Of a stretch of DNA of 64,000 nucleotides, positions 8,808 through 18,382 are shown one piece after another (the first letter of the stretch is position 1; every line of letters starts with the position of its first letter). This DNA comes from Sinorhizobium sp. 6-70 (GTDB lineage: Bacteria > Pseudomonadota > Alphaproteobacteria > Rhizobiales > Rhizobiaceae): the NCBI RefSeq assembly GCF_030124375.1, contig NZ_JASKLS010000020.1:1-64000 (forward strand), in the 5' to 3' direction. The notes under the pieces were generated by a model. It worked only from the letters and a program-made list of their open reading frames with translations. It ran no database searches and was not told where the DNA came from. Both the position numbers and the translations under genes were made by a program.

Positions 8808-9241
8808 TGAGCAGCGTGCATAAGATCTTCTCGCAAACACTGCCGGCCAAGTTGATGGCGGACACATCGGCCGCATCGATATTGCCAGCTGAATCCATCG
8901 AGGCCTTTCGTGCCGCACTCGAGCGGCCAGAAGCGTTGGAACGCGACAACGCTCTACTGATTACCGCTGGCGACGGGTCGAAGGAGAAGGGGCGCGGACC
9001 TGACGTCGTTCGCACACCCGATGGCATGCTCGGCGGGATGGAGAACCTGAGCACGAGCCTTACCCACGCCGTTGACGCCACTCGCAGGGCTACAGAACGC
9101 TTGAACCCGGGGGAAATCCGCTCGGCTGACTGGCTGCGAGCGCAACTCGCGCTATCGGCCATGACCTTGCAGTACGGCGTTGCGGCCAAGATGGTTGGAA
9201 AGGCTACCGAAAGTCTCGATACATTCCTGAAGAGCCAATGA
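8807..9241 (+). CDS. sctI: T3SS inner rod protein, SctI/YscI/HrpB2-like
   Basis: A 144-residue protein with the SctI C-terminal signature: GEIRSADWLRAQLALSAMTL, then a QYGVAAKMVGKATESLDTFLKSQ-type end, matching LSPxxLLxxQxxLxxxxxxxxLxxKxxxKxxxxxxxLL of YscI/HrpB2. The N-terminal half is polar and likely disordered. It sits between sctG and the lipoprotein gene sctJ, the standard I-J order. SctI polymerises inside the basal body and anchors the needle. The start overlaps the sctG stop (TGATG). Confidence 0.8.
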   Translation: MSSVHKIFSQTLPAKLMADTSAASILPAESIEAFRAALERPEALERDNALLITAGDGSKEKGRGPDVVRTPDGMLGGMENLSTSLTHAVDATRRATERLNPGEIRSADWLRAQLALSAMTLQYGVAAKMVGKATESLDTFLKSQ

Positions 9242-9247
9242 GGGACA

Positions 9248-10021
9248 ATGGTGGGGGTGTCACGTGCATTGAAGCGGGTGGTGGCACCTGTTGTGCTACT
9301 CACGCTGGTGAGCTGTGGATCGAAGATAGAGCTCTACCGCGATCTTTCTGCGCGTGAGGCTAACCAAATGCTTGCGTCCCTTCTGCGTCAAGGTATCCAT
9401 GCCGAACGGGCGACAGACAGCAGGGGTAATGTGTCCCTGTCGGTGCCTACGAAGGACGTGCCGCGTGCTATGGATGTGTTGGATAGTGCTGGGCTGCCTC
9501 GCGAACACTTCGCGGATCTGGCGACTCTCTTCAACAAAGAAGGGATGATCTCATCGCCGACAGAGGAGCGTGTGCGCTTTATTTATGGTACGACACAGGA
9601 ACTCTCTCGGACTTTGTCCAGTATCGACGGCGTGCTCAATGCGCGGGTCCATGCGGTTTTGCCCGAAAACGCGGGTGATGACCTTAATACGGCCTCACCC
9701 TCAAGTGCTGGCGTGCTCGTCCGTTACAAACCTGGCGCTCCGATTGATCAGATCGTGCCGAAGATCAAGGAATTGGTCGCAAATAGCCTGGAGGGTCTGT
9801 CCTACGATCGGGTCTCGGTCGTCCTGGTTGAGGCTCACCAGGACGATGCCTCGGTGGGTCCCGTCGATGGGGCTGCCTCGCCGACGGAAGGCAGCGACCA
9901 ATTCTACCTTTTGATGGGGCTCGCAGCCGGCATGGCGGTGTTGCTAATTGGCAATGTCGCGCTTGCATTACTCCTGTGGCGGCGGCGCTTCCGCCGCACG
10001 CCCGTTGGGGCGGCGTCATGA
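9248..10021 (+). CDS. sctJ: T3SS inner-membrane ring lipoprotein SctJ (RhcJ/NolT)
   Basis: A 257-residue lipoprotein with a signal sequence ending in a lipobox (TLVSC, lipidated Cys23). It has the two YscJ/FliF ring-building domains: LYRDLSAREANQMLASL at about 30-46, the region with EERVRFIYGTTQELSRTLSS near 115-135, then ARVHAVLP and SAGVLVRYKPGAP. A C-terminal membrane helix lies at about 220-245 (LAAGMAVLLIGNVALALLL), followed by basic residues. SctJ forms the inner-membrane ring together with SctD. The stop overlaps the ATG of sctK. Confidence 0.95.
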   Translation: MVGVSRALKRVVAPVVLLTLVSCGSKIELYRDLSAREANQMLASLLRQGIHAERATDSRGNVSLSVPTKDVPRAMDVLDSAGLPREHFADLATLFNKEGMISSPTEERVRFIYGTTQELSRTLSSIDGVLNARVHAVLPENAGDDLNTASPSSAGVLVRYKPGAPIDQIVPKIKELVANSLEGLSYDRVSVVLVEAHQDDASVGPVDGAASPTEGSDQFYLLMGLAAGMAVLLIGNVALALLLWRRRFRRTPVGAAS

Positions 10022-10761
10022 ATTCAAAAAACGAAGCGAACAAACCAGCTATAACCGCGACGAGCTCGCGAGCGACTTCGGATGACTGGCTTAACGCGCC
10101 ATGGGCGGGGGCGCTGATGCGCTGCATTGCCGATCCTGCTGCCGATCTCGATATCGCTATCGCGAGTGATTGGCCCGACTGGATGCCCCTGGGTACCGCT
10201 ACCCTGGGTACCGCTCTGGCCGACCCGTTCATCCGCGTGAAACTTGGACGCTGGCTGCTTCGCGAACAATGTACAGCTCCGTCTGCCATTATTTCGGCCA
10301 GCGATGCACAACGCGCGCGGCTCGCTCTATTGCCGGCGCCGGACGCCGTGCGCCTCATGTGTCTGGCCGGCGCTTGGATCGGTGTGCCCAGTCTCTTGGG
10401 CCTTCTTCGGAACGTCGATGTTGAGGCGGCGCGCGCGATCCTTGGAGAAGAGGCTGTCGCATTCGCTTCGCATGCTGCACTTCTGCCGCGACCAACGGTC
10501 GAATTGATGTCGGCGCTCGGCGCTTCAAAGACGCCGAGCGAGCCTGGTGCATTGCTCCACTGCGGTGCGGCGATGTTCGGCCTTGCGATTGGCGGCATCC
10601 CACCGATGCTGCGGGCCCGACTGAGATTGCGCCGCCCTGCGTCGATCTGGATGACGGCGGCGGACGCCTGCCGCAACGACACGGCTGGCGAGGACGCGTT
10701 TCGTGCCATGCGGCGCCTGGTCCGAAAATCGATGCCAACATGGTCGCACTGGTTCAACTGA
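10018..10761 (+). CDS. sctK: T3SS sorting-platform adaptor SctK (NolU-like)
   Basis: A 247-residue protein starting at the ATG overlapping the sctJ stop. It lies between sctJ and sctL as nolU does in rhizobial nolTUV clusters, and has the weakly conserved SctK profile: a DDWLNAPWAGALM opening, then LADPFIRVKLGRWLLR and a helical C-terminal half. SctK links the sorting platform to the inner-membrane ring. The DNA at about 10189-10217 repeats ctgggtaccgctac in tandem, giving the peptide LGTATLGTA, a small duplication. Assignment rests mainly on order and length. Confidence 0.75.
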   Translation: MNSKNEANKPAITATSSRATSDDWLNAPWAGALMRCIADPAADLDIAIASDWPDWMPLGTATLGTALADPFIRVKLGRWLLREQCTAPSAIISASDAQRARLALLPAPDAVRLMCLAGAWIGVPSLLGLLRNVDVEAARAILGEEAVAFASHAALLPRPTVELMSALGASKTPSEPGALLHCGAAMFGLAIGGIPPMLRARLRLRRPASIWMTAADACRNDTAGEDAFRAMRRLVRKSMPTWSHWFN

Positions 10762-11366
10762 CGTCCGGAGCGGTCGGCATTCTCGGCCCGGGGCGGATCT
10801 TGCCGGCGGCGAGCGCGCAGGCGATGGTGGACGCCGAGCAACTGCTCGATCGGGCGCGACGCGAGGCGGACGCGCTCACTGCTGCAGCGCGCGAGTCCGC
10901 GACCACGATCGAGACGGCAGCCAAAGAGGCGGGGTTGAAAGCAGCGCAAGCGGAAATCCAGGATCGTTTGGCTGCAATCGCCTTGGGGTCACTGCGGATC
11001 ATGGAGCAGAATGAACAGCGGATTGTAGACATGGCCTTGCACATCGCACGCCGGATTATCGATACCGTCGCGCCGGAGAAAGCGGCAGTGGATATTGCTT
11101 TGCAGAGTCTGAGATTCGTTGGCGAGAGCTCTGTTGTCCGGTTGCGCGTAACACCATCGCTTGTTGAAACGGTTCGCAAACGGTTGGACGAGCTCCTTCC
11201 GGCAATGACATCGCGGTCCATCGTCGAAGTGGTTCCCGATCCGTGCGTCAATGATGCCGGGTGCATCCTTGAAACTGATGCTGGACTGGTCGACGCCACG
11301 ATCGAAGCGCAGCTGGCGTTGATCGAAAGCGGCCTGCGGAACAGCCTGGGAGCCTCTGTCAGGTGA
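10740..11366 (+). CDS. sctL: T3SS ATPase stator SctL (NolV/RhcL)
   Basis: A 208-residue protein of the SctL/FliH family. It has a long Ala- and charge-rich helix at about 30-85 (EQLLDRARREADALTAAA onward), followed by the compact C-terminal domain with MALHIARRIID, VRLRVTPSLVETVRKRL and the late GCILETDAGLVDATIEAQLA motif typical of FliH/YscL. SctL dimers hold and restrain the ATPase SctN. It overlaps sctK by 22 bases and ends within the start of sctN. Confidence 0.9.
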   Translation: MVALVQLTSGAVGILGPGRILPAASAQAMVDAEQLLDRARREADALTAAARESATTIETAAKEAGLKAAQAEIQDRLAAIALGSLRIMEQNEQRIVDMALHIARRIIDTVAPEKAAVDIALQSLRFVGESSVVRLRVTPSLVETVRKRLDELLPAMTSRSIVEVVPDPCVNDAGCILETDAGLVDATIEAQLALIESGLRNSLGASVR

Positions 11367-12742
11367 TGCCCAAGCCGCCCGAACCGCTGCCAGCAGCAGC
11401 CTTCAATAATTCTTCGCAGGACTACATCGAACGCTTCTTCCAGCTTGCGGGCAGGGAGGTTGCCCAGACATCAACGATGCGGCTCCGCGGTCGTGTTCTT
11501 CAGATTGTTGGAACGATCATCCGTGCCACGGTCCCCGGCGCCCGCATCGGCGACCTGTGCATGCTGCGCAACCGCGAAAACCACTTCGAGCTATCAGCGG
11601 AAGTCGTCGGCGTTCAGCACGACATCGCCATTCTGACGCCGCTTGGGGAGTTGCAGGGACTTTCTACCCGCACCGAGGTGATACCGCTTGGGAAGCCTCT
11701 GATGGCTCCAGCAGGCTGGAACCTGCTCGGCCGGATACTTGACGGTCTCGGGCGCCCTCTTGACGAGCCCACCCATGGCCCTTTGCTTTCAGAGACCCGC
11801 GTGCCGGTACACGGCGACGCGCCGGATCCCCTGAACCGGCGGATGATCGACAACGTTCTTCCGCTGGGTGTACGCGCACTCGACGGTCTTTTGACGTGCG
11901 GCGAGGGGCAGCGCATGGGAATTTTTGCCGCAGCGGGCGGCGGCAAGAGTACACTGTTGTCGATGTTGGCGCGCGGCGCAGCGGTCGACTTGACGGTGGT
12001 AGCGTTGATTGGCGAGCGTGGCCGAGAGGTGCAGGAGTTCATCGAACACAATCTCGGCGCACAAGCGCGATCGAGATCGGTTCTCGTCGTTGCCACATCC
12101 GACCGTCCCGCCGTGGAGCGGGTGAAGGCGGCCTACGTGGCCACGGCAATCGCCGAATGGTATCGCGATCAGGGACAGCGTGTGCTGCTTCTTATGGATT
12201 CAGTAACCCGGTTTGCGCGCGCGCAGAGGGAGATCGGTCTCGCTGCAGGTGAACCGCCCGCACAGCGTGGTTTCCCGCCATCGGTCTTCGCGACTTTGCC
12301 GCGGCTCGTGGAACGGGCCGGAAACAACGACTGCGGATCGATAACGGCCTTCTATACAGTGCTTGTGGAGGGCGATGACATGGCCGAACCCGTGGCCGAT
12401 GAAATCCGTTCTGTCGTGGATGGCCATATTGTGCTCTCGCGCACTCTGGCGATGTCCAATCACTATCCAGCCATCGACATCCTGGCAAGTGTCAGCCGGG
12501 TCATGAGCACGATTGTCTCTTCGCGGCATGAGAAGCTGGCAGGTAGGCTGCGGGAGCTCATGGCGAAATACCAAGAGGTGGAACTACTAATACGCGTCGG
12601 AGAATACAAGCAAGGAGCAGATCCTCTCGCCGATACGGCTATCGCGAAGATAGACGATATACGAAGTTTCCTGCGACAGTCGAGGAGAGAGCAGATCGGC
12701 TTCCAAACGATGCTTCACAAGCTCACCGCGTGCCTGGCATGA
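11366..12742 (+). CDS. sctN: T3SS ATPase SctN (RhcN)
   Basis: A 458-residue F1/FliI-like ATPase that unloads chaperones and unfolds substrates at the export gate. The P-loop AAAGGGKSTLL lies at about residue 187-197; GERGREVQEFIE and the Walker B stretch LLLMDSVTRFARAQREIGLA follow, then GEPPAQRGFPPSVFATLPRL, all hallmark FliI/YscN motifs. The C-terminal helical domain ends in TACLA. GTG at 11363 is an equally possible start; ATG at 11366 overlaps the sctL stop. The gene is intact and of usual length. Confidence 0.97.
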   Translation: MPKPPEPLPAAAFNNSSQDYIERFFQLAGREVAQTSTMRLRGRVLQIVGTIIRATVPGARIGDLCMLRNRENHFELSAEVVGVQHDIAILTPLGELQGLSTRTEVIPLGKPLMAPAGWNLLGRILDGLGRPLDEPTHGPLLSETRVPVHGDAPDPLNRRMIDNVLPLGVRALDGLLTCGEGQRMGIFAAAGGGKSTLLSMLARGAAVDLTVVALIGERGREVQEFIEHNLGAQARSRSVLVVATSDRPAVERVKAAYVATAIAEWYRDQGQRVLLLMDSVTRFARAQREIGLAAGEPPAQRGFPPSVFATLPRLVERAGNNDCGSITAFYTVLVEGDDMAEPVADEIRSVVDGHIVLSRTLAMSNHYPAIDILASVSRVMSTIVSSRHEKLAGRLRELMAKYQEVELLIRVGEYKQGADPLADTAIAKIDDIRSFLRQSRREQIGFQTMLHKLTACLA

Positions 12743-13185
12743 TTCCCAAGGCGGTACATCAACTCCTTGAGTTGAAGCAATTGCGGCGTCGCCGTGCCGA
12801 AGAGACGCTACAAGTACGGCACTCAGCCCTTGGCAAAGCTGCCGCAGCTGTCGATACCGCTCTGATGGAGCTGCGTACCTGGCAGCAAGAGCGCCCCCGT
12901 CGAGAAGCCGCGTTATACGATGCGTTAATCGGGGAAACTGTCGCTGTCAGCGATCTTGAGGAGGTGAAGGCGAAAATAGCCTCGCTGCACGAGTACGAAC
13001 AGCTGCTCGAGAGGCGCCTTGAGGCGGTCCTGACGGAAGGCCACCAAAGGCTGCAGGCACGTGAAGAGGCGCACAAGGCAGCACGTGATGCAAACCGCGA
13101 GGCGGTTAAATTCGAGAATTTGGTTCGAAGCCTCCACGCCGGCGACACCGCGGAAGAAGAGTGGGCCGCGGAGTTAGAATTGTAG
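12739..13185 (+). CDS. sctO: T3SS stalk protein SctO (FliJ/YscO-like)
   Basis: A 148-residue, almost wholly helical, highly charged coiled-coil protein following the ATPase gene, the standard position of SctO. Two long helices are seen: about 8-65 (LLELKQLRRRRAEETLQVRH) and 75-140 (EVKAKIASLHEYEQLLERRL). SctO contacts the ATPase core and the gate SctV. The ATG overlaps the sctN stop; GTG at 12730 is an alternative. Confidence 0.8.
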   Translation: MIPKAVHQLLELKQLRRRRAEETLQVRHSALGKAAAAVDTALMELRTWQQERPRREAALYDALIGETVAVSDLEEVKAKIASLHEYEQLLERRLEAVLTEGHQRLQAREEAHKAARDANREAVKFENLVRSLHAGDTAEEEWAAELEL

Positions 13186-13872
13186 GATCTTGTCGAGGAG
13201 CGAGACTGTGACTCGGTATCGATATGGCGTTGCTTAACACTGCGACCTGGCCGGGCTCCGCATTCTCCAGCACCCTTTGGTGCAATATCGGAACCGTGCC
13301 GCCGATTAAAACAGCGCGACCATTTTGTTGCGAAGGGGCGCTCAGTCCATGCCACATGGGACAATACAACATACGAAAATCATTAATATAAGCGAGTTGC
13401 GTAAAAGAGAGGTGGCGCAGACCAGCCCGTCAAAGTGACGGATGCCGCGAGGAACGGGGCATTGCGGTTGGTGTTCCATGGCCTACCTTGTTGTTTGGTC
13501 AGCGTCATCTCAGGCGCAAGCTCCGCATAGCACCGCGTAAGGTCCTCCTTGGCTCCAGGATCTTTCGGGCCGAATCGCTGAGCATCCTCGCTGCGACGGG
13601 CATAACATCTGCAGCTGGCCCAATACTGAAATCGTATTTGCTTCCAGCCACAATGGGGGCGATGGTCTGCAACGAAAATCCCCTTCCTTCAGTCGTGTAG
13701 GGATTGACCAATATAAGCTTCGCGTGGTGGCGGGTGCAGGGGACCGCTGAGAGATACCATTGTGGTTCGGCACCTCTTCGTCATTAGTGTCCTGTCCAAT
13801 TACTTCCACAGTCGGCAAATCAGGTCATCCACTATCACTGCGATGAACGTCGGCGTCAGTGGAGACAGTTTG
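13186..13872. other. Intergenic gap inside the injectisome operon
   Basis: Nearly 690 bases separate sctO from the preferred sctP start, although neighbouring T3SS genes overlap. A minus-strand frame at 13505-13711 (68 codons, TTG start; GRGFSLQTIAPIVAGSKYDF) has gene-like codon use but no family I know. The gap may hold an insertion relic or an internal promoter for sctP onward. Confidence 0.4.
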
Positions 13873-14550
13873 ATGCGAGAACGCCCGTTGGCAATCAATG
13901 CTCGAATCTCGGCCGTCACGCAATGCGGCCATTCCGCCTGCTCAGCGGGAGGGGTCCCTGCGCCGAAAAGCGTGCATTTGCGGGATGTCGAACGGTTCTC
14001 GCAAAAGTTCGAAGAGGGGAAGAAGGACACATGCGAGTTGGCCGAGGATGCCCCGGACTACAAGATCCGCGGTGATCAACATGATTCGGCGGAAAACGGG
14101 AGTGCCGCACTCCTCCTTTCCTTGCTTGCCACCTCGCTCGACAGTGCCGTGCTGAATGCCGTGGAGCGTCTGGGATCGGCCAAGCAGCCGTCTCGGTCAG
14201 CCGAACTCGCTGAGTTGGCCCAAGCAATAATCGAGCACATTTTGGTCGGTCAAGACGAAGTCGGCGATAGCGTCGTGCACATCGTGCTGAGGGGCGAGGT
14301 GTTTGGCAACACGCATGTGACCATCAGTTGTCGCCCCAACGCCCTGAGAGTTTACATCCGATCCGAACGGCTTCGGCACCTCCTGAAGTCACACGGCCAT
14401 GCTTTTGCGTGCGACTTGTCCAATCAGCTCGGCGTACATGTCGCGGTTGCGGTATGCGGTAACAGCCCAATCTTTGAGGAACAAGGCGGTAATTGCCGAT
14501 CTCGCGGGTGGGAGCCAGTACTGCACTTTGTCGCTGAGAAGAGTACATGA
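13873..14550 (+). CDS. sctP: T3SS needle-length regulator SctP-like
   Basis: A 225-residue protein in the SctP slot between sctO and sctQ. The N-terminal half is polar and low in structure; the C-terminal part (about 95-200) is a compact mixed domain with VVHIVLRGEVFGNTHVTISC and LGVHVAVAVCG, as expected for the substrate-switching domain. SctP sets needle length and switches the system from early to translocator export. The ATG at 13873 has TGGAG eight bases upstream; starts at 13762 or 13843 would lengthen it. ATGA overlap with sctQ. Sequence conservation in this family is low, so context carries the call. Confidence 0.65.
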   Translation: MRERPLAINARISAVTQCGHSACSAGGVPAPKSVHLRDVERFSQKFEEGKKDTCELAEDAPDYKIRGDQHDSAENGSAALLLSLLATSLDSAVLNAVERLGSAKQPSRSAELAELAQAIIEHILVGQDEVGDSVVHIVLRGEVFGNTHVTISCRPNALRVYIRSERLRHLLKSHGHAFACDLSNQLGVHVAVAVCGNSPIFEEQGGNCRSRGWEPVLHFVAEKST

Positions 14551-15533
14551 TTGATCTTCCCTGCTATGTCCCGCGTGAGGCTGCCGACGTGTCCCGTCTT
14601 GCTACCCGACTGCCGGTCGCTTTCAACCTTGCGGGCATCAATGTCGAAGCTATCATGCCGGGATTGGCACTGCCGCGCCTCCCACCGGACTACTACCGAG
14701 CAGTGATGCGCGTATGCGGTCACAATATTCGCGTCGCAGTCGACTCGTCGCTCCTCCCGCCCATGGCGGTCAAACATTGGCCCGAAGTGACTGCGCTGCC
14801 TCTCAACGACCCCTTGCGGGAACTACTGTTCGACATCGTGCTTCGAGATGTCGCTGTCCAGGTGGAACAATGGTGCGGTAGGCGGCCCATCTGGGCCGCA
14901 TCCGAGATCACCGAAGCGCTTCCCCACGCATTTAAGGTCGTTCGCCAGGACGGTCCAGGCGACCTCCTCGGCCTGGTAGAGTTCGATGCCGACGGGCTGC
15001 ATTGGATCGCCGACTGCTGCTCAGCGCTGCCCGTCGTGTGCGCCGTCGTCGATCACATCCGCCTTTTTCTCTCTCTGCTAATCGCCCGCATCAATCTTAC
15101 CCTGGCGGATCTGCAGCAACTCGCGTCCGGTGACGTCATCCTGCTGGATAACACACCCGTTTCCCCTGACGGCGCCATGACTGTTTTGCTATTTTGCTCT
15201 GACAATCCTCGCTTTCGCGCCTCCATTCTGAATGGCCATCTTACCGTCCTTGCAGCAGTGGATCCCGTAATGGATAGACCTGACTCACTCCCACCGGAAA
15301 CCCTCGACAGCATCAACTTGCGAGTTGACGTCGATGTTGGACAGCTGACCATGCCGTTCAGGCAGGTTCGCGAACTCGCTGTCGGACAGGTACTGGATCT
15401 AGGTTTTGATGCCACAGCCAATGTTAGCTTGCGCATCAATGGACAGGTGGTCGCAACCGGAGAACTGGTGCGTATCGCCGAGCGGACAGGTGTGCGCGTG
15501 GTGGACATGCGCTTACCGCGGGCAGAACCATGA
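14547..15533 (+). CDS. sctQ: T3SS cytoplasmic ring protein SctQ
   Basis: A 328-residue protein whose last 75 residues are a SpoA domain (LRVDVDVGQLTMPFRQVREL, LDLGFDATANVSLRINGQVV, GELVRIAERTGVRV), the FliN/FliM-like module of SctQ. A weaker upstream SpoA-like region precedes it. SctQ builds the sorting platform with SctK and SctL. ATGA overlaps on both sides couple it to sctP and sctR. Confidence 0.92.
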   Translation: MIDLPCYVPREAADVSRLATRLPVAFNLAGINVEAIMPGLALPRLPPDYYRAVMRVCGHNIRVAVDSSLLPPMAVKHWPEVTALPLNDPLRELLFDIVLRDVAVQVEQWCGRRPIWAASEITEALPHAFKVVRQDGPGDLLGLVEFDADGLHWIADCCSALPVVCAVVDHIRLFLSLLIARINLTLADLQQLASGDVILLDNTPVSPDGAMTVLLFCSDNPRFRASILNGHLTVLAAVDPVMDRPDSLPPETLDSINLRVDVDVGQLTMPFRQVRELAVGQVLDLGFDATANVSLRINGQVVATGELVRIAERTGVRVVDMRLPRAEP

Positions 15534-16192
15534 ACGGGTTGCCTGATCCCCTTATGCTGATCGCGCTGCTCGGCGCCATCGCGGTCATCCCCTTCATTGC
15601 GATTACCGTCACTTCTTATGTGAAGCTCGTCGTCGTATTTGGACTGGTACGCAATGCGCTCGGCGTTCAGAACATACCGCCGAACATGGCCCTGAATGCG
15701 CTCGCGATCCTACTCTCCGTTTATATCATGCAGCCAGTGGTCAAGAGCGTGTATGAAGCAGTGAGCGATAAGCCGATCGTGTTCGAAAATACGCGGGAGC
15801 TGAGCGAAACGATGATACTTGCTGCCGAGCCAGTGCGTAATTTTCTCCAGAAAAACACATCGCGGCAGGAACGACAGTTCTTCGTCAATGCGAGCCGGCA
15901 ATTATGGAAGAAGCAGGACGGCGCTTCGGTAACTGACACGGATTTCCTGGTTCAGATCCCGGCCTTCCTCACATCCGAACTGGAGGACGCGTTCAAGATC
16001 GGTTTCTTATTGTTCCTACCCTTTGTTGTCATCGACCTCGTCATTTCGAACATTCTTCTGGCAATGGGCATGATGATGGTCTCGCCCATGACGATATCGT
16101 TGCCATTCAAGCTGTTCTTGTTCGTTGCCGTGAATGGCTGGCAGCGCCTGATCCACGGCCTCGTCTTGTCTTACGCGGGGTCAGCGTCGTGA
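15530..16192 (+). CDS. sctR: T3SS export-gate protein SctR
   Basis: A 220-residue FliP/SctR inner-membrane protein. Membrane segments lie at about 8-30, 45-70, 155-178 and 185-208. Hallmarks are FIAITVTSYVKLVVVFGLVR near the N-terminus and LVISNILLAMGMMMVSP near residue 175, both strongly conserved. Five copies of SctR form the gate core with SctS and SctT. Confidence 0.97.
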   Translation: MNGLPDPLMLIALLGAIAVIPFIAITVTSYVKLVVVFGLVRNALGVQNIPPNMALNALAILLSVYIMQPVVKSVYEAVSDKPIVFENTRELSETMILAAEPVRNFLQKNTSRQERQFFVNASRQLWKKQDGASVTDTDFLVQIPAFLTSELEDAFKIGFLLFLPFVVIDLVISNILLAMGMMMVSPMTISLPFKLFLFVAVNGWQRLIHGLVLSYAGSAS

Positions 16193-16449
16193 ACAGCGCC
16201 ACTCTCAGCACCACCGCGATCGAGGCGCTCACCCTGACACTGGTCCTGTCGATGCCGACAATCCTGGTTGCCGCGGCGGTGGGGCTGATCGTCAGTGTCT
16301 TACAGGCCCTGACCCAAGTTCAAGAGCAGACACTTCCTTTCGTGGTAAAGCTGATAGGCGTGAGTCTGGCACTGGTCGTCACCGAGAGCTGGTTCGGTGA
16401 GCTTAATCGCTATACGATCAAGATCTTCGACAAGATCGGCGCGGTGTGA
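16189..16449 (+). CDS. sctS: T3SS export-gate protein SctS
   Basis: An 86-residue FliQ/SctS protein with two membrane helices (about 15-38 and 52-72) and the conserved LQALTQVQEQTLPFVVKLI motif between them. It starts at GTG overlapping the sctR stop. SctS packs around the SctR/SctT core of the export gate. Length is standard. Confidence 0.96.
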   Translation: MNSATLSTTAIEALTLTLVLSMPTILVAAAVGLIVSVLQALTQVQEQTLPFVVKLIGVSLALVVTESWFGELNRYTIKIFDKIGAV

Positions 16450-16530
16450 GTTCGATTGAATGCCTTCCCTGTGCGCATCTACGAAGGTGAGCGCAGTGAC
16501 CCCACTTGATCATCTCGACTGATCCACTCC

Positions 16531-17319
16531 ATGTCGCCACTCGATCCAACTCAGTTGCATATTGCCCTCGTTGTGTTTGCGCTTGCGATGGCGCGTACGT
16601 CGGGGATGATGTTGATCACGCCCATTTTCGGACGCGGCATTGTTACTGGGCTGGCGCGCAACGGCATCATCATTTCATGGGCGCTTCCGGTCATCGCATA
16701 TGCTTGGAGAACCAAGCCTGCGAACCTCGACGTCATGCACCTTTTACCAATCCTGGGTCTTTGTCTTAAGGAACTGGTCGTCGGACTCGTATTAGGGATG
16801 CCAGTTGCCACGATCATGTGGGGTGTGGAGGCCGCAGGTACGTTCATTGACAACCAGAGAGGCGCCACGATGGCAAGCCTCCTCAATCCCGCAACCGGGA
16901 ACCAGGCCTCGCCGCTCGGGGCCTTGTTAGCACAGCTTTATGTCACATGGCTCTTCGTCACCGGTGGCTTCTCCACTGTCATTGCCATACTCTACGGTTC
17001 CTATGACGTCTGGCCTCTGTGGCGCTTCCAACCCGCGTTCGGTCCGGCATTCGTCACCGAAATTTTACGCCTCGCGGACGTCGTCATGCTGCTCACATTG
17101 CTTCTGGCTGGTCCAGCCATCGTTGCCATGTTCCTCAGCGAACTGGGCTTGGCACTGATGAGCCGGTTCGCGCCGCAGCTGCAGGTCTTCTTTCTCGCCA
17201 TGCCGGTCAAGAGCGCAGTCGGTCTTTTTCTGCTGATCCTTTCACTCACGAATGTACTGACCACCGCCGACAAGCACGTGCCCTCGGCTGTCATGATCTT
17301 CAACCACGTCGCCACATGA
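16531..17319 (+). CDS. sctT: T3SS export-gate protein SctT
   Basis: A 262-residue FliR/SctT protein with about six hydrophobic segments. Family landmarks include ARTSGMMLITPIFGR near residue 22, LCLKELVVGLVLGMPVATIMWGVEAAGTFIDNQRG-type sequence from about 80-115, and LSELGLALMSRFAPQLQVF near 205. An 81-base gap separates it from sctS, and it ends one base before sctU. It forms the gate core with SctR and SctS. Confidence 0.96.
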   Translation: MSPLDPTQLHIALVVFALAMARTSGMMLITPIFGRGIVTGLARNGIIISWALPVIAYAWRTKPANLDVMHLLPILGLCLKELVVGLVLGMPVATIMWGVEAAGTFIDNQRGATMASLLNPATGNQASPLGALLAQLYVTWLFVTGGFSTVIAILYGSYDVWPLWRFQPAFGPAFVTEILRLADVVMLLTLLLAGPAIVAMFLSELGLALMSRFAPQLQVFFLAMPVKSAVGLFLLILSLTNVLTTADKHVPSAVMIFNHVAT

Positions 17320-17320
17320 C

Positions 17321-18382
17321 ATGACAGGTAAAAAGACCGAAAAGCCGACCCCCAAGCGACTGCGGGACCTACGAAAAAGGGGTCAGGTCTCCCAGAGTAA
17401 GGAAGTCGTAAACGCGGCAGTGACCATTGGTTTCTTCGCCTTGTTTTTCGGCTCGTTGTCCGGCATCGTAGACCGACTTAAGGCAATGATCCTGAAGCCT
17501 ATCCCGTTTGTGGAAGGGGACTTTCTCATTGTCTCGCGACAGCTCCTCGAAATCTACGTCGGTGAAGCAGCAAGTGTGGTCGCACCTTTCCTCGGTGTCG
17601 TCCTGGTGATCGGAGTAGGTGCTTACGTCCTGCAGAACGGAGTTGTCTTCTCGCCCGAGGCGGCCGCGCCATCGCTCAAAAAGCTCAGGCCCAGTCAGAA
17701 TATCAAGAGAATCTTTTCGCTGCAGAATCTCGCTGACGTTTGTAAGTCGATCGTAAAGGTGTTGATGCTCGGTTTAGTTCTTGTGTCTGTACTGAATGAA
17801 GGTGTGCAGGCACTCGTTTGGACGCCGAGCTGCGGTAGAGGTTGCCTCAGCGCAGTTACAAGTAACCTGCTGCTTAAGATCGCAAGCTATGTAGGGTTAA
17901 GTTATATTTTAGTGGCAATTGTGGACTTCGCATTCCAGCGATGGCAGTTCACGAAAAAAAATATGATGTCGAGGGATGAGGTGAAGCAAGAACTGAAGGA
18001 AAGTGAAGGCAACCCTCTCACCAAAGGCCGACGCAAGCGGTTCCATACGCAGTTGCTTGCTAAGGACATGATTGACCCGTCGCGCAGAGCGACCGTTTTG
18101 ATTACCAATCCCACGCACATTGCAGTAGCGATTTACTACGACCGGCAGCATACCCCCTTACCCATCATTGAGGCCCTCGGTACCGATCTCATGGCGCAGC
18201 GAATGATCGATGCCGCGGTCGCTGCCGGAGTGCCGGTGTTGCGAAATGTTCGACTGGCACGCGCGCTCCTAGAGGACGGCCTTGTCGATGAGTATATTCC
18301 GTCGCACCTGATTGAACCTCTCGCGGCGGTCCTTCGGGCGCTGGGGACGCTGGCGGCCGATGCCGGCAGCCCATTGCGTTAG
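17321..18382 (+). CDS. sctU: T3SS switch protein SctU
   Basis: A 353-residue FlhB/SctU protein. The N-terminus has the conserved KTEKPTPKRLRDLRKRGQV; four hydrophobic segments span about 30-205, and the cytoplasmic domain carries the autocleavage motif NPTH at 263-266 (TNPTHIAVAIYY). Cleavage between Asn and Pro is known to permit the export switch. The gene is intact. It ends the sctGIJKLNOPQRSTU block, after which about 290 bases without a gene precede sctW. Confidence 0.97.
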   Translation: MTGKKTEKPTPKRLRDLRKRGQVSQSKEVVNAAVTIGFFALFFGSLSGIVDRLKAMILKPIPFVEGDFLIVSRQLLEIYVGEAASVVAPFLGVVLVIGVGAYVLQNGVVFSPEAAAPSLKKLRPSQNIKRIFSLQNLADVCKSIVKVLMLGLVLVSVLNEGVQALVWTPSCGRGCLSAVTSNLLLKIASYVGLSYILVAIVDFAFQRWQFTKKNMMSRDEVKQELKESEGNPLTKGRRKRFHTQLLAKDMIDPSRRATVLITNPTHIAVAIYYDRQHTPLPIIEALGTDLMAQRMIDAAVAAGVPVLRNVRLARALLEDGLVDEYIPSHLIEPLAAVLRALGTLAADAGSPLR